NCBI GenBank assembly: GCA_033557465.1
Contig: CM066033.1
Span: 1,307,053,519-1,307,117,518 of the forward strand
Direction of reading: 5' to 3'
Origin: Ichthyophis bannanicus
Taxonomy: Eukaryota; Chordata; Amphibia; Gymnophiona; Ichthyophiidae
Length of the DNA stretch: 64,000 nt
A model generated the notes under the pieces. That model worked only from the letters and a program-made list of their open reading frames with translations. It was not told the origin of the DNA and did no database searches. Made by a program: the position numbers and the translations under genes. This document shows, piece after piece, positions 11,651 to 23,377 of this stretch. Every line of letters starts with the position of its first letter. The stretch's first letter is position 1.

Positions 11651-12555
11651 CGTCCTTGCAATTTATATGTATTATGGACATCCACACATAAATTTAGCCC
11701 TTTCTAAAATCACCATTTGCAGGTGGATGCTGTTTTCATGTATAAGTGCTGGACTTTACACATGGACATAATAAATAAGGCTTCAAAAATAACCCCCTAA
11801 ATCTCCAATGCAGCTATTTGCCTAAGTGTCAAAGTCCTTCTATAAAGCCAATGGACCCTGCTGTATATTTACAATCTGAAATTAGTTTGATGGTATCTGC
11901 AAAAGAGCAATATTTCTGCTACTATGTTTTGTTAATTTTTTTTGCATTGGTTAATGTGGAGGCACATTCTATAGAGCACGTCCAGGCCCCTGTGCGTCCG
12001 ATCAGAACGGGATGCACAGAGGCAGACCCGATTCTGATCCTGTGGGGGCTAGACGTACCCTGCAGGATCAGAATCGGGTCTAGGGTCTGTATGTGCAGGC
12101 CAGGACCCGATTCCAATTAGCCTGCATGTACAGAGCCATGCCCGGCTTACGTAGTCAGGCTCCTGAATGGAGCCGCGGAGCCATATCATCCCATTGCCAT
12201 GGCACCCCGGCCGCTGACCACTCTTTCCTTTCCTTTCATGGCCAGGACTGGGCTGCAGGGATCTCCCTTTACCCCCTCACATTCCTTGTGCTGCCCAGGC
12301 CTGCCATCTCCCATCCAGTCTGCTGACCCCAGACGTACAGTGCCGACTTCAGAATCGGCCCTGTACGTACAGGTCACAAACTGCCCATTGCCCATCCTAA
12401 CTCCATCTCTGCAACACCTCCTCTCGCCCCCATCTAAGCCTCCCCATATAAACTCCTTGTTTGTACATGGAGGCTTTTGACAGGGCCGGCAGGGGGACAA
12501 ATAGCAGGAATGGATGTCCATCCCCGCTATTCATGGAACAGAATAGACCCCACAC
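11651..12555. other. Unassigned sequence with inverted repeats
   Basis: No gene is visible. Short frames occur on both strands but match nothing I recognise, and the frames around 12000-12120 are produced by an inverted repeat. The G/C content rises after 12000. A relic miniature DNA transposon is possible. Confidence 0.3.
12024..12081. repeat. Perfect 19-bp inverted repeat
   Basis: The arm agacccgattctgatcctg (12024-12042) is exactly complementary to 12063-12081, with a 20-nt spacer. A further gacccgattcc occurs at about 12105. Confidence 0.9.
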
Positions 12556-13350
12556 TTTGGGGGATGTTTACTAAAGTGCGGTAATCGTGATTAACGCATG
12601 TAAAGTATGTTTAACGATCGTTAGCACGTCCGAACGCGCGTTCTGATGCGCTAACGATCGTTAAACGTACTTTACGCGCGTTAACCGCAGTCAACGATCG
12701 TAGACCTCCGCGGCGCGTTAAAACAGCGCAGAAGGTGGAGAGTGGGTGGAGAGAAGGGGTCAATGGGCGGAGAGTGGGCGGGGAGAGGCTCCCCTCATAC
12801 TAACGTGCTGAATTTCTGAGCTCAATTCCAACGCGAATGAAAACCTGTCGTTAAAGGCATTTAAAGGGAAGAGAAACCATTTCCGTCAGCAATGTACAGA
12901 AAAACCGGGGAAACCCACAAAACGTGAGCAGTGTGATACATGTGCACAGAACAAAATTTCACATAAAACGTTAAAAATGACCACAAGAAACATTTTAAAA
13001 AGCATAATTCAGCTAGGCAACAGTGATAGCAATGGGCAACAAGGAACAACACTCCCTGGAAAGCACCAAATAACAAAGGAATGATGTGTGGAAGGGTCTA
13101 CGCTCCACAGACCCTTTCAAAATCATGTCATTGTAATGGAGCTGTCCTGGGAGTGTTGTGTAATATTGCCCAATGATATCATTGTTGCCCAGCTTGGTTA
13201 TGTGCCCCTTTTCTGAGGTCTCCTGTGAGGATTATGTGCACCTTTGTCTGCATACAAGGTAAATGAGGCCACAGTAAACCTGTTGCAGAGCAGGGTATCT
13301 GACTCGTCAGGCCGGTTTAACTAACTGCAGGGACTGCACTGTCTCTGTGG

Positions 13351-13430
13351 CCACAGTGTGGTGCAACAGACACAGCCAGTGCCTGTAAGACCAGAGGGTC
13401 ACAGGTTCAAATCCCAGCTGAGGCTCCTGC
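13351..13430 (+). other. tRNA-like module in element A
   Basis: It contains the box-B-like sequence GGTTCAAATCCC at 13404-13415 preceded at a suitable distance by a weak box A. The same module occurs in element B (minus, 39725 and 45848) and in element C (plus, 50262). No complete cloverleaf was found. It could be the head of a tRNA-derived SINE trapped in the element. Confidence 0.5.
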
Positions 13431-14102
13431 CAACCCAGTCCCCACAGTTTTACCCACCACTAAACAGTGATAGTTAAGACACTCCTTCATTGCAGAGAAC
13501 ATACGCATGGCCTATATTTTACCACACCAAACACAGACACCAGAAACAGGCACATTACCTAAAGCAGAGTCCCGCAAATGCAGTCCTGGAGGGCCCCACA
13601 CCTTTCCGGCTTCATGCTGCCTCTAATAAAGATGCCTGTGCTGCATAGCTATGCACCACCCCCATGGTATGCAGATGTAGCTCATGCATATTTATGAGGG
13701 ACAGCATGAAAACCCGAACAGTGTTTGAAACACCAGGACTGGAGTCGGGGAACTCTGCCGTAAAGCAGCAGCCAACAGGGCCACACACCCACCCACAGGC
13801 CCCATTGGCCAATGCCTCTTGGAGAGGCAAGACATTGGGCCCTGCCTGTATCTCCCAATACTAGCAGTTGCATACCTTAGCAATGCCACCATACACCTGG
13901 GTATATGGTACAGAGCTATCAAACGTTCCCTATGATAACTGGCAGATATCAATTCCTACGTTAAACACATATTGCTCATTGAGCTCCACCATAACAATCA
14001 TTCTGATGTCTGCGGTGTGTGCTGCAGGTCTGGTCTCTGACAGTGTTCGCCACCCTGGGGAGTGACCCCCCAACAGCCTTGTGTACCATATCCATGCCTG
14101 TA

Positions 14103-14432
14103 CTATGCCCATGACTGGTGTGGTGGGTATGGCTGCTGACCACCTCTATAGTAGCACAATGCTGGCATAGGTGTGGGGGTGGCTGTCTGTCTATCCAGTG
14201 TGTGGTGGCTGCAAACACCTTCCACAGTCCACACTGCCAGCAATGTTGCCAGTATTGGGCTGCCAATGTGCATAATGAGGAGCAAGGTACCATGGGTATA
14301 GGCCGGACAGGGTGGCCTGGCCAGGGCGCATCTGCACAGGGCATAGGGCAGTAACAGGCACATTGTAGTGCCCAGCCACCACCTACACAGACAGGGTGAC
14401 CTCAGTATATCCTGCTGAGAGATCACTCTCAC
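14103..14432 (-). pseudogene. Short frame shared by elements A, B and C, truncated here
   Basis: It starts MRVISQQDILRSPCLCRWW and has a Cys-rich composition. The same start and frame occur in element B (38714-39169, 151 codons) and in element C (minus, 51794-52033). Here a TAG replaces the CAG codon found in B after 'PPHQSWA'. Conservation may simply reflect recent copying of the transposon. No known family was recognised. Confidence 0.3.
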
Positions 14433-15545
14433 CCTGACTGTGCAGTGACCACAGCATGGCTAGGCACTCCCATGGTGCTATCTAGTATTTCTCTCATGTG
14501 ATAAATATGGGTTTCCTTTTGGGTCCCAGTCACTGATGTATCTGCTTGCTGTGTATGCTGACATCCCAGTTCTGGGTGCAGGCATCTCCACTGGGCACTA
14601 GCAGACTGTTTGCAGCTGGTAGGTGTTGTGATGGAGTGGCTTGCAGGGTGCAGTGGCTGATGGCTTGCACCAGGGGAATATCAGATAGTGGTGGGGTGCA
14701 GCATACCATATCCAGGCCTAATGTCTGTTTGCTATTGTGTTATGGCTGTGTATAGAGCTGCGTTGATTGCCCTGTGGGATGTCTGTTCCTCAGCAGGACT
14801 AGGGTTAATGTTCCCCTCTACTGCCACCTTTGATGGGAGGCCCTGTGTGCCACCCTGGGGGAGGGGGGGGTGGTGGTGCATGGGGCTACACCTGACTGAA
14901 GCAGACAGAGATGTCCAAGGTGGTCCTGCAGAAACTACCTATCTCACACTGTAACACTGCTTTGGACCTGCACCATGGATGGTGCTGTGGACCTAGTGCT
15001 GGGCGCCTCACTGCACCCTCAGGGTGAGCACAGTACCCGCACAATGTGACGGTGTGTAGCTACTCTGTGCCAGTACAACACACGGTCAGTACCCCCTATC
15101 AGGCCGAGGTGCTGTGGGGGTGCACATGGTCAGTTCCCCCTACCAGGCCGAGGTGCTGTGGGGGTGCATTCCCCATGGTGTGTATCTGTGGACAGCTGAT
15201 TTGCATGTGCAGTGCATCATGGGTGTGACTGGCACAATCCAACCCTGTGAAACTCCAGCACCTGCTCACAGGCTCTGATAAACCATAGGCCATCACATGT
15301 ACATCTGCTAGCATAATGCATAGGTGCAAGACACCCTACAGAGTCTGTAATATAAGATGCCCCCACTGGTAAAAACACACGTACCCACGCACGTAAACAC
15401 ACACGTACCCTTGCACGCACCGACGTACGTGGCTGGGCACACTCCGAGGGTGTGTTTCTGACACCAATACTCAACGTAACGAAAAACATGCCTCCTCATT
15501 CCCTCTATAATGTACAGGGTGATGCCTGGGACAGCCTTCCACGTT

Positions 15546-15613
15546 AGGCACACTGGGGACTCGAACCCATGCTGCCTGTAACTGCGGTCAGTACCGTAAC
15601 CATTGTGCTACAG
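15546..15613 (-). other. tRNA-like module with consensus box B in element A
   Basis: On the minus strand it reads TAGCACAATGGTTACGG (box A-like) and later GGGTTCGAGTCCCC, a full match to the box B consensus GGTTCGANTCC, with a TGGG/CCCA stem around the loop. The acceptor arms do not pair well. It is related to the modules at the corresponding end of B and C. Confidence 0.6.
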
Positions 15614-15901
15614 CTCTGTTTCAGTGCTTTGTGTCTGTACGTCTTCTTACGATTAACGCGCAGTAACGCGCCACCGCACCCAGTAACGCTCGTTACGTTT
15701 TTGAACGCACGTTAGTGGTGACGATGTACCGCCCATGTCCTTATTTGGGGTTTCTGTCACTACCGCGGCTCCTAACGCGAATTGCACTAACGCAGTTTAG
15801 TAAACATCCCCCTTTATATCTTTGGCAAAGTGTTTGTTAAATGCAGCTATTGCTTACTCAAAAATACCCAATTATCTGCATATATAGCTTACTTCTACAT
15901 A

Positions 15902-16640
15902 GAATCATAAGATATGCCATACTGGATCAGACCAAAGGTCCATCATGCCCAGTATCCTACTTTCAACAGTGGCCAACCCAGGTCACAAGTATCTGTCAGG
16001 TTCCCAAAAGGTAGACATATTAGACATAGTCAATACTGTTTGTCCCAGGGGTAAGCAGTGCATTTCCCTAGTTATTTTAATAATGGTTTATGGAGCTTTC
16101 CTTTGGGAACTCATCCAACCTCTTTTAAACCCAACTAACCAACAGCTTTGACTACATCTTCGGGCAATAAATTTCATAGTTTGATTGCATGTGGAATGAA
16201 AAAAAATATTTTCTCCAATTAGTCTTAAAAGTTCTACACTGTAGCTTCATTACTTGTCTCCTAGTCTTTCTCCTTTTTGTAGAAGTGCAAACCAATGCAG
16301 CTTCAACAGATTCATCACACCTCATACTTACCTCTACCGACACTACAGGATTCTTACATGAAAGAACCCTTCATTTCTAATATTGTTATAGGCTTTGCCT
16401 TATCAGAACTTTCTTCCAGGTAGAGTATCAATGTTATTCAGAATGAAGAAATCAAATGACATTTTCAATTTTCAAGTTTTAGATTTCTCATAAAAGGAAA
16501 GTAGACCAATCTGCACTTGTTTATAAATGTCATGCAATTTCCCTCTCACAGGTTGCCTCTGCAAATAAGATGTTACGTCTCAGTGGACACACATTCACAA
16601 ATACTTATTAATCGCTTCTTGCCACCTGTTAGGTATATGA
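15902..16640 (-). mobile_element. CR1 3' portion
   Basis: The first 90 bases are the reverse complement of the CR1 terminus ('gatatgccatactgg', 'ggtccatcatgcccagtatc', 'caacagtggccaa'). The stretch that follows reads as CR1 3' untranslated and C-terminal sequence, heavily mutated. The right limit is approximate. Confidence 0.6.
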
Positions 16641-17011
16641 GAATCTGATCTGGCTAGAGATTTTGTCTTTTATATTTTTTATTGTTTGACTTCATAGAAG
16701 AATTGAAATAAATAGTGAATACAGTGCATCCTTAAAGAAAACTTTGGTTGAAATGTGGTCTTGTTGGGGACTATATACTGGCTTGTGTAAGTTTACTAGC
16801 TTATTGTTGTGTAGTAACACTTTTTTTGAACATTTCGCTCTTTTTATTTGTCTCAGGGTTTAGAGTGGCCACTAACACAGTACCCATAATACATGAGATC
16901 ACCTTAGTAAGGGGTCCAAAATGGCTGCCAGAGGGATTACCTTTGCCAGTATAGTGGAACTGAAGCGATGAGTCAAGCATCATCGTTCCCCTATTTCCTC
17001 AAAGTACCCTT
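16641..17011. other. No recognisable feature
   Basis: Short frames only, and no repeat end was recognised. Confidence 0.3.
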
Positions 17012-17954
17012 GGCTCAAGTTAGAATATATAGCACTGAATGAAGAGATAGATATAATAGGCATCTCAGAGACCTGGTGGAAAGAAGATAACCAATGGCAC
17101 ACTGTGATACCAGGATACAAATTATAATTCAATGATAGAGTAGATCAAATTAGTGGAGGAGTGGCGATATATGTTAAAGAGGACTTTGAGAATTATAAAA
17201 GTTTTTCAGGAAACAAAATGCACCATAAAATCTTTATGGATAGAAATTATTACTACTAATTATTTGTGCAGTACTACAAGGCATACACAGTGCATGTGAG
17301 AAGGGAAAAAGAATAGCAGTGGGGGTGTAGTACCTTCCATTTGGCCAGAACAGGCTTACAGATGATGAAATGCTAATAGAAATTAGGGAGGTTAAAAAAA
17401 ATTGGCAATACAGTAATAAGAAATGGTGATTTCATTTACCCCAGTATTGTTCTCATAGGCTTCCAGAACATGCTAGGGAGATAGCTTTTCTAGATGAACT
17501 AAATGACTGCTTCATGGAGCAGCTATTTCAAGAAATGACATGAGGGAGGTCAATTTTAGAATTATCCATTAGTGGAATATAGGGATCTGCTGCAAGAGGT
17601 AATGGTGTTAGAGCACTTGCCTTTAGTGATCATAACATATTACTTAATTTTTGTACACCACACAGAGCAGCATGTGATTGTGCAGTCAACCAATGGCAAT
17701 AAATAAATAAATTGGATTAATGGATAGACAGAGGACAGTAAGAAAATCTTTCAAAAGGAATGCTATGACAAAATGAGGAAAATGATTAGAAAAACTCCAA
17801 AAGGAACAACTGCAAAGGGTAAGAGTTACAACAGGCTTGGACATTGTTTAAAAATAGTATCTTGGAAGCCCACCATAGATGTATTCCACACTTTAAAAAA
17901 AGGTAGAAGGAAAGCCAAATGACTGCCAGCATGGTTGAAAGGTCAGGTGAGGGA
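17012..17954 (+). pseudogene. CR1 ORF2 endonuclease fragment
   Basis: Broken frames encode an AP-endonuclease region: a phrase like 'LEYIALNEEIDIIGISETWW' (the ETW motif carries the catalytic Glu), then 'SGGVAIYVKED' and later 'GDFIYP'-type sequence. The closest relative in the window is at 58500-59350. Many stops and frameshifts are present. The copy ends in the linker before the reverse transcriptase, where an unrelated 5' leader sequence joins it. Confidence 0.7.
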
Positions 17955-18295
17955 GGCTGGAGAGGACTTCTGGAGGGAGACCCAATTTATGGCAGGGGCA
18001 GCCTGTACTAATTTCTTCCTCTATCTTTGTTGCTGGGAGGATACTGTCTAAGAGTCCATCTACCCGGAAGTGACAGCATCAGTGGCTGCTTCGGGCTCTC
18101 TATTTAAAAAGCATTGCCGCGTCCCTTATTGAGGCTGGATAGGACTTCTGGAGGAAGACCAGATTCATAGCAGGGGCAGCCTGTACTAATTTCTTCTTCT
18201 ATCTTTGTTGCCAGGAAGATGACGCCAAAGAGGCCACCTACCTAGAAGTGACTGCATCAGTGGCTGCTTTGGGCTTCAGATTTAAAGTGTTGCCA
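17955..18295 (+). repeat. Two 178-bp tandem units, LINE 5'-leader type
   Basis: The phrase ggctggagaggacttctgg at 17955 recurs as ggctggataggacttctgg at 18133, and the similarity continues through 'ggcaggggcagcctgtacta' and 'cagtggctgctt'. The pair lies directly upstream of a LINE ORF1 start (18402), so these are probably 5' monomers of that element. Confidence 0.85.
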
Positions 18296-18401
18296 TGACG
18301 TGGCCACGGGTTTGTGACTGAAGGGCCGTGAGACCAAAGGGCCACACCCCTTTGGTGCTACGTGGGGCGAAGAGGGGCTTTTACCCTGGGTGTGATGGAG
18401 T

Positions 18402-18585
18402 ATGCCCAAAGGTTATAAAAGGAAGGACCAACGTTGAAAAGAATCCTGTTTCTGTTTCGCTTACTGGTACTGGAGATCCATTGGATGACAACGTGATAAA
18501 TCTTGGGTCCGTTGTTGGATCATCATCTGGACCTGTTGCTGTGACTCTGACTTCTTCTCCCTTGGGTGCCTCTTTAGCCCAATAG
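18402..18585 (+). pseudogene. LINE ORF1 start (CR1 type), truncated
   Basis: The ATG at 18402 opens MPKGYKRKDQR and then meets TGA at 18435-18437. This lysine-rich opening resembles CR1-type ORF1 proteins. Downstream frames to 18585 have Ser/Thr-rich coding but no domain I can identify. The element appears truncated shortly after. Confidence 0.5.
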
Positions 18586-18609
18586 AAAGAACTCCCCCAC
18601 CATGTCTGG

Positions 18610-20029
18610 GGGGTAGGCAGTTGTCTTAGGATGGGGATAGTGTTCTCCTCTCATAGTTGTTGCAAGAGGGAGCATTGTTGGGACTCAGATATGTTGCCCT
18701 CTTCCTAAGGTAATACCTACAAGTATATGCAAGTTTTCTCCCAATTTCAGAAACTTGCACATGCCGAATATGCTTGTCTGCCATTCTGAGCACATAGATG
18801 TGCTAGCGGCACAATTTCAGAACATTCCTATGTATATCTTCCCTCTTTCACATCCTGGCTTGCCACTTTGCAAACTGGAAATGCATCAGCACAGGAGCCA
18901 GGAGAAAGGCCTTTTTATTTACTGCCATGTTTTTTGGATAGATAGAAAAATAGAGGGAGTGAGGAGGCATTTTCCTCTCCACCTTACAGTTGTTTGTTTG
19001 CTGAAACGTGCACTTATCTATGCCCTGGAGCAGAAATAGCCATGAATGCCCCGATGGTGATTTGAGATGTGCAGCGCTTGTCTGAAATCGTGTACACACA
19101 CATAACTTTTTTGCCACACCCCATGCACACTACTGACACAATCCAGTGCGATTTGGACATGATCACACCAGACATGCATATATTATGGGCTTTCAAAAAT
19201 GGCTCAGGGGACATCCATGTGATTTAAACATTGGAATGGGCATTTTCAGACATTGAAAGCATGAATAGGGCTCCTAAAATGAACCCTCCCCCCTTTATTT
19301 GGCTTTAAATAATGGTGCAAACCCCATAGGTAAAGGTACCTCTGGTGTTTATACCAATGTATATGGCATGATTGACCCCACTTAAAGCAATTTCAAAACA
19401 GCGCAAACAGATGCAACATTCAAGGATACTTTTACCCATGAGTTATTAACCAATTAAACAAATCTCTGCTAAGCTGACTGGTCTTTGTCTGCCATCATTT
19501 ACTATGATACTATGGAATCAGTATTCAAATGATATATCTGCTGACTTCAGAAACTAACCAGATAAAATTCATTGATTTGATTTGCAGCTCACAATTCAGT
19601 TAAATCTTAACTGAACAACTTGTTCTGTGGTTAATTTAACCCGTCACGTATGAGAAAGGTCTAAAGCTTTCCAGGGGAATGGTCTAAAGCTGATATTCCA
19701 TGCTATCTAGTTGTCCTTATCCAGTTAAATGTAGTCATAAAATATGTGTCCTAAGGCTAATCAGGTAAGATAACCAGTTAATTTTTAACCAGGTATTTTC
19801 GAAGCCCCGACTTAACTGGAAACCATTCTGAATATGCAGTTCAAGATAACTGAATAACCTATCTTTAATCAAATATTGTTCAGCTGAATATTCACTCTGT
19901 GTTGCAACTGTTCATGTTAATCTAAGTTTAATTTTAAAAATATATATATTCATTTTTAGACTGTGCTCTTTAGAATCAGTGCAGTTTCCATGTATACTAA
20001 CAGTTACTTTTTATTCCCTTGTCCCTGAA
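18610..20029. other. Gene-free stretch with a CR1 scrap
   Basis: No gene is visible. About 19460-19515 reads like a decayed CR1 terminus ('ctggtctttgtctgccatca'). The part 19540-19900 has repeated 'ttaacc/ggttaa' motifs, suggestive of an old miniature transposon, but its limits are not clear. Confidence 0.35.
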
Positions 20030-20213
20030 GGGCTCACAATCTAAGTGTACCTGAGGCAATGGAGAGTTAAGTGGCTTGCCCAAGGCCACAAGGAGTGGCC
20101 ATGGGACTAGAGACTCCAGTCCCTCTAGCCTGAGGTTGCTTGTCCCCACATGGGAATTGAACCCCTGGCCCTAGGTAACCTGTCCCAACCACTGAGCCAC
20201 TCCTCCTCCTGCT
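20030..20213 (-). mobile_element. tRNA-headed SINE of MIR/CORE type
   Basis: On the minus strand the head contains box A TGGCTCAGTGG (20189-20199) and a box-B-like GGGGTTCAATTCCC (20152-20165). This is followed by a body with 'ggccttgggcaagccactta' and the end 'gattgtgagccc'. This order (tRNA head, core phrase, LINE-like tail) matches MIR/CORE SINEs. RNA polymerase III would transcribe it if active. Box A matches consensus and box B has one mismatch. Confidence 0.75.
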
Positions 20214-21968
20214 TACCTAGTGAGACTATTTTTGTAATCCTAGAGAGTGTCTTCTGAAACAATGCCATCAGCTATCATCTCCTTCAGGTGCCATGTTGGT
20301 GACTGATACACGGCTAGTATGTTGGCTAAGAGGCTACTAAAAGAAGTCAGATCTCTGTGCTATGTTTTTTAATTCCTGCACATTCCATGCACTTCTCTAA
20401 TGCCAATGATAGCTTTCTGCACTTGGAACTGCTATTTTCTAGTACTCCCTGTGGTTCTAGGGTGTTCTCTCTAGAGCTATGGAAAATCTGAGATCACATT
20501 ATTTACCAAGATCTCCAGTCTCCAGGCTGCAAACTTACCTCCAGGATTTTTCTCTCTTCTCTGGAATCACTAATGACTGAAGGAGCCTCTGAGTCAGAAG
20601 TACGTGGAAAGTTAGAGAACTGCCCAAGACCCTGACTGGTGAAGTGATGATACTATTTAGACTGGCAGTGGTCTCACACACAGACCTCCCACCATAGAGA
20701 GAGGGGCCTTGGAATCTTCTTTCTATCTCAGCGTCTGCTCTATTGCTGAATACATGAATCGTGTGAGGGGTGTTGGGGTTGCACGTAGTGTTCATGTGAA
20801 ACTCGATTAAGAAACAAGGTTATTTCTCAGTGCAGCTGATTTCTAAGTCTCCCTTTTATGAAAGAGGAATCCGAATGTGCCTTATGCACAATACCAAGAA
20901 TTTTTCTTTGAAACAATTGTTTTCAGGTGTGAGAGATGTGAAATCATCATTAGGTTGTATTTTTTCTGAGAACTGTTTATTATCTTTATCAGTTTCCCTT
21001 CTGCAAAGCATGTATAAAAGACAAATTTTCATTTATACAAGCCATTTCTAGGGCTTATATTTAATCTAGTTTATTTATTTGCATTCTGCTCAGAGTGTCT
21101 TATAGTATATAAGAGAATACAATGCTTAGTAGAGAAATATAAAATCTAAGCAGGATTTGGCATTCGGATCAGCATGAATTAATGTGCCTTTGGTTTCCCA
21201 GTGAAAACAGCTAGAGGTGTGAGGCAAACAAGGAAGATAAGAAGAGAATTCAAAATGCTGCATTTTGGGAAAGTTAGAGAGGGTGAGGAGACCAGCAAGG
21301 AGGCTGTTACACAAATCAATTTAAGAGAAAATGGAAACCTGAAGGAGAAGATAGTGTGATTCAAATGAGAGAATAGAATGGATTTTACAGATTTTGTGGA
21401 ACTGAAAACAAAGGTGAGGAGAAATGCCAAATGGAAGGTGATGCCAATACTTTTCACAGAGAGAGGGAAAGTGGGGATTAAATTTGCAAAGAAGAAATCT
21501 GGGGAAAGGAAAAAGATGTGGGCAGAAGCTAGAAATTATGGAGGTAATTTTATGAAGCATTTTCCATGTGTAAATCATGTTTTATACACAGAAAATGACT
21601 TATAAAATTGCATGGGTGAATATTCATACATGTGTGGGCTCTGATAAAAACAGGCATTCTTTGGCACAGTTCATGCACAGGTGTTCCCATCAGAGGGTGG
21701 GTGGAGTTGCAAGATATGCATGTATTTTGCGAAATTGAGGGTACTTTTCTAAACCCCATGTTGATGGCGTTTGTCCCCACATGTGCATAGCTGGCATGCT
21801 CCACTTTATAAAATAGGTACATACCAATGCACTGTTCTCTAGGCGCTTCACTTATGCCTGTGCTAGAGCAGGCATAGCTGCTGGTGCCTACATTGGCAGT
21901 GGGACGCCTGCATGTCATAGTATTCTATAAAGCATGTGTGGCCCTCGAGGCTGCATCTATCTTCCACG
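20214..21968. other. No gene recognised
   Basis: Only short frames are present. About 21541-21800 begins 'ggaggtaattttatgaagca', similar in style to 33200 ('ggggttattttcaaagctc'). This suggests miniature DNA transposons of one family, but ends and duplications could not be defined. Confidence 0.35.
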
Positions 21969-22575
21969 GACTCCATTGCAAGCAAGATAATACTCTGCCT
22001 GAAAGCTCTCAGAGGGGTTTTGGTGTTCATTTCTCCAAGCCAATTCTTAAAGGGGTTTTGGAGTTCATTTTTAAAAGCTAAGTCTTTTTTTCTGTACTGC
22101 AAAGAGAAATTTTTGTTTGTTTGTTTGTTTGTTTGTGGTGTTGGGCAAAGCTCTGTCAGTTAGAGTTCACTGACTTTGTTCCAGCTAACTCTTTGAAACC
22201 ACTGCCCTCATCAGGTGTTAGTGGCCCTTGATTAACTTGCTAAGCAGCTAGGGAGTGCTGTATAAGGGTCTACAGGGCCTTTCAGGTACTGATATTCCTG
22301 ATGGACTCCATTGCACCAAGGTAATACTCAGCCTGAAAACTCACAAGGGTTTTGGTGTTCATTTTTACAAGCTAATTCTTAAAAGGGTTTTGGTGTTCAT
22401 TTTTAAAAGCTATGTCCTTTTTTCTATACTGCAAAGGGGAATTTTTGTTTGTTTGCTTGTGGTGTTAAGCAAAGCTCTGTTAAGAGTTCAATGTCTTTGT
22501 TCCAGCTACCCAGTCACAGCTAATTCTTTGAAGCCAATGCCCTCATCAGCTGTTAGATCCCTCCCTACCAATCCC
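21969..22575 (+). repeat. Two 335-bp tandem units in a CR1 5' leader
   Basis: The phrase gactccattgca starts at 21969 and at 22304. Similarity extends through 'ggggttttggtgttcattt', a (TTTG)n run, 'gcaaagctctgt' and 'gccctcatcag'. The second unit leads into unique sequence and the ORF1 ATG at 22779. Confidence 0.85.
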
Positions 22576-23377
22576 ATCCAGCACCCACCCACTCCATGTG
22601 AGTATTCTTACTTTATGGGGCAACTCCCCAATTAGCTACACACAGGGACATAGAACAGTGCTTTTAGAACACACTTAAAAGAGGTTAACTGCTAATTCTC
22701 AAAGGACAACTGAGGAACAGGTAGGGACTTTGATCTCTCTTTTACTTCAACAGGTCCCAAAGCTCCATCAACTAAACAATGGCTGGGAAAACTTATATTG
22801 TTAAAGCTGTTGCCCCATTTACAGCTTCTGCCTCTGTCCAGACAGAGATCCCAATGCCAATTGAAGGAGTGGTTTCATGTGCAGGATGTCTGCATGCTGA
22901 GGCTCTCAGGAAACAAGTGGAGGAGCTTGGAGAAGAGGTGGCAAGGCTGAGAAGCATTTGAAACAGTGAGAAGTACATTGATGCGATGCTTCTTGAAATA
23001 TCCAAGCTTTCTGACAGAGGTGAAGATGGGAGGCTACACAATGAAGAAGATTGGACACGTGTCACAAGATCCTGCAGTATCAACACTCCATCTCCTCCAG
23101 CTCTTGAATTGAAGAACCAGTATGCAGCCCTGGAAGTGCATGAGGTGGTAGCATCCCAGGAAAGGGAAGAATCAGAGCTTGAGCACCCCAAAGTTGCAAA
23201 ATCAGTCTCCACAAGGAAATGAAGGGTAATGGTGGTTGGTGACTTTCTTCTAAGGGGTACTGAGGCATCCATCTGCTGACCAGACTTGATATCTAGAGAG
23301 GTGTTCTGTCTGCCAAGGGCCAAAATCTGAAATGCTACGGAGAGTTTACCAAGACTCATCAAGCCTGCTGACTATTA

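Larger units (their letters stand above)
12559..15812 (+). mobile_element. Harbinger-like DNA element A (3.25 kb, non-autonomous)
   Basis: It begins GGGGGATGTTTACTAAA and ends with the exact complement TTTAGTAAACATCCCCC, with TTT on both sides (12556-12558 and 15813-15815). These ends match those of elements B and C, which are flanked by TTA. Inverted ends of this kind with 3-bp targets resemble PIF/Harbinger elements. No transposase is recognisable. The interior (about 12840-15330) is shared with B and C, but the terminal 200-300 bp differ: they are rich in TAACG/CGTTA and include a 26-bp hairpin with one mismatch (12600-12625 with 12650-12675). Two tRNA-like modules lie inside. Confidence 0.8.

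Noticed and set aside
12186..12521. Overlapping frames of about 90-110 codons on both strands
   Set aside because: GC-rich sequence with no known domain, and the opposite frames are equally long. I see no coding evidence.
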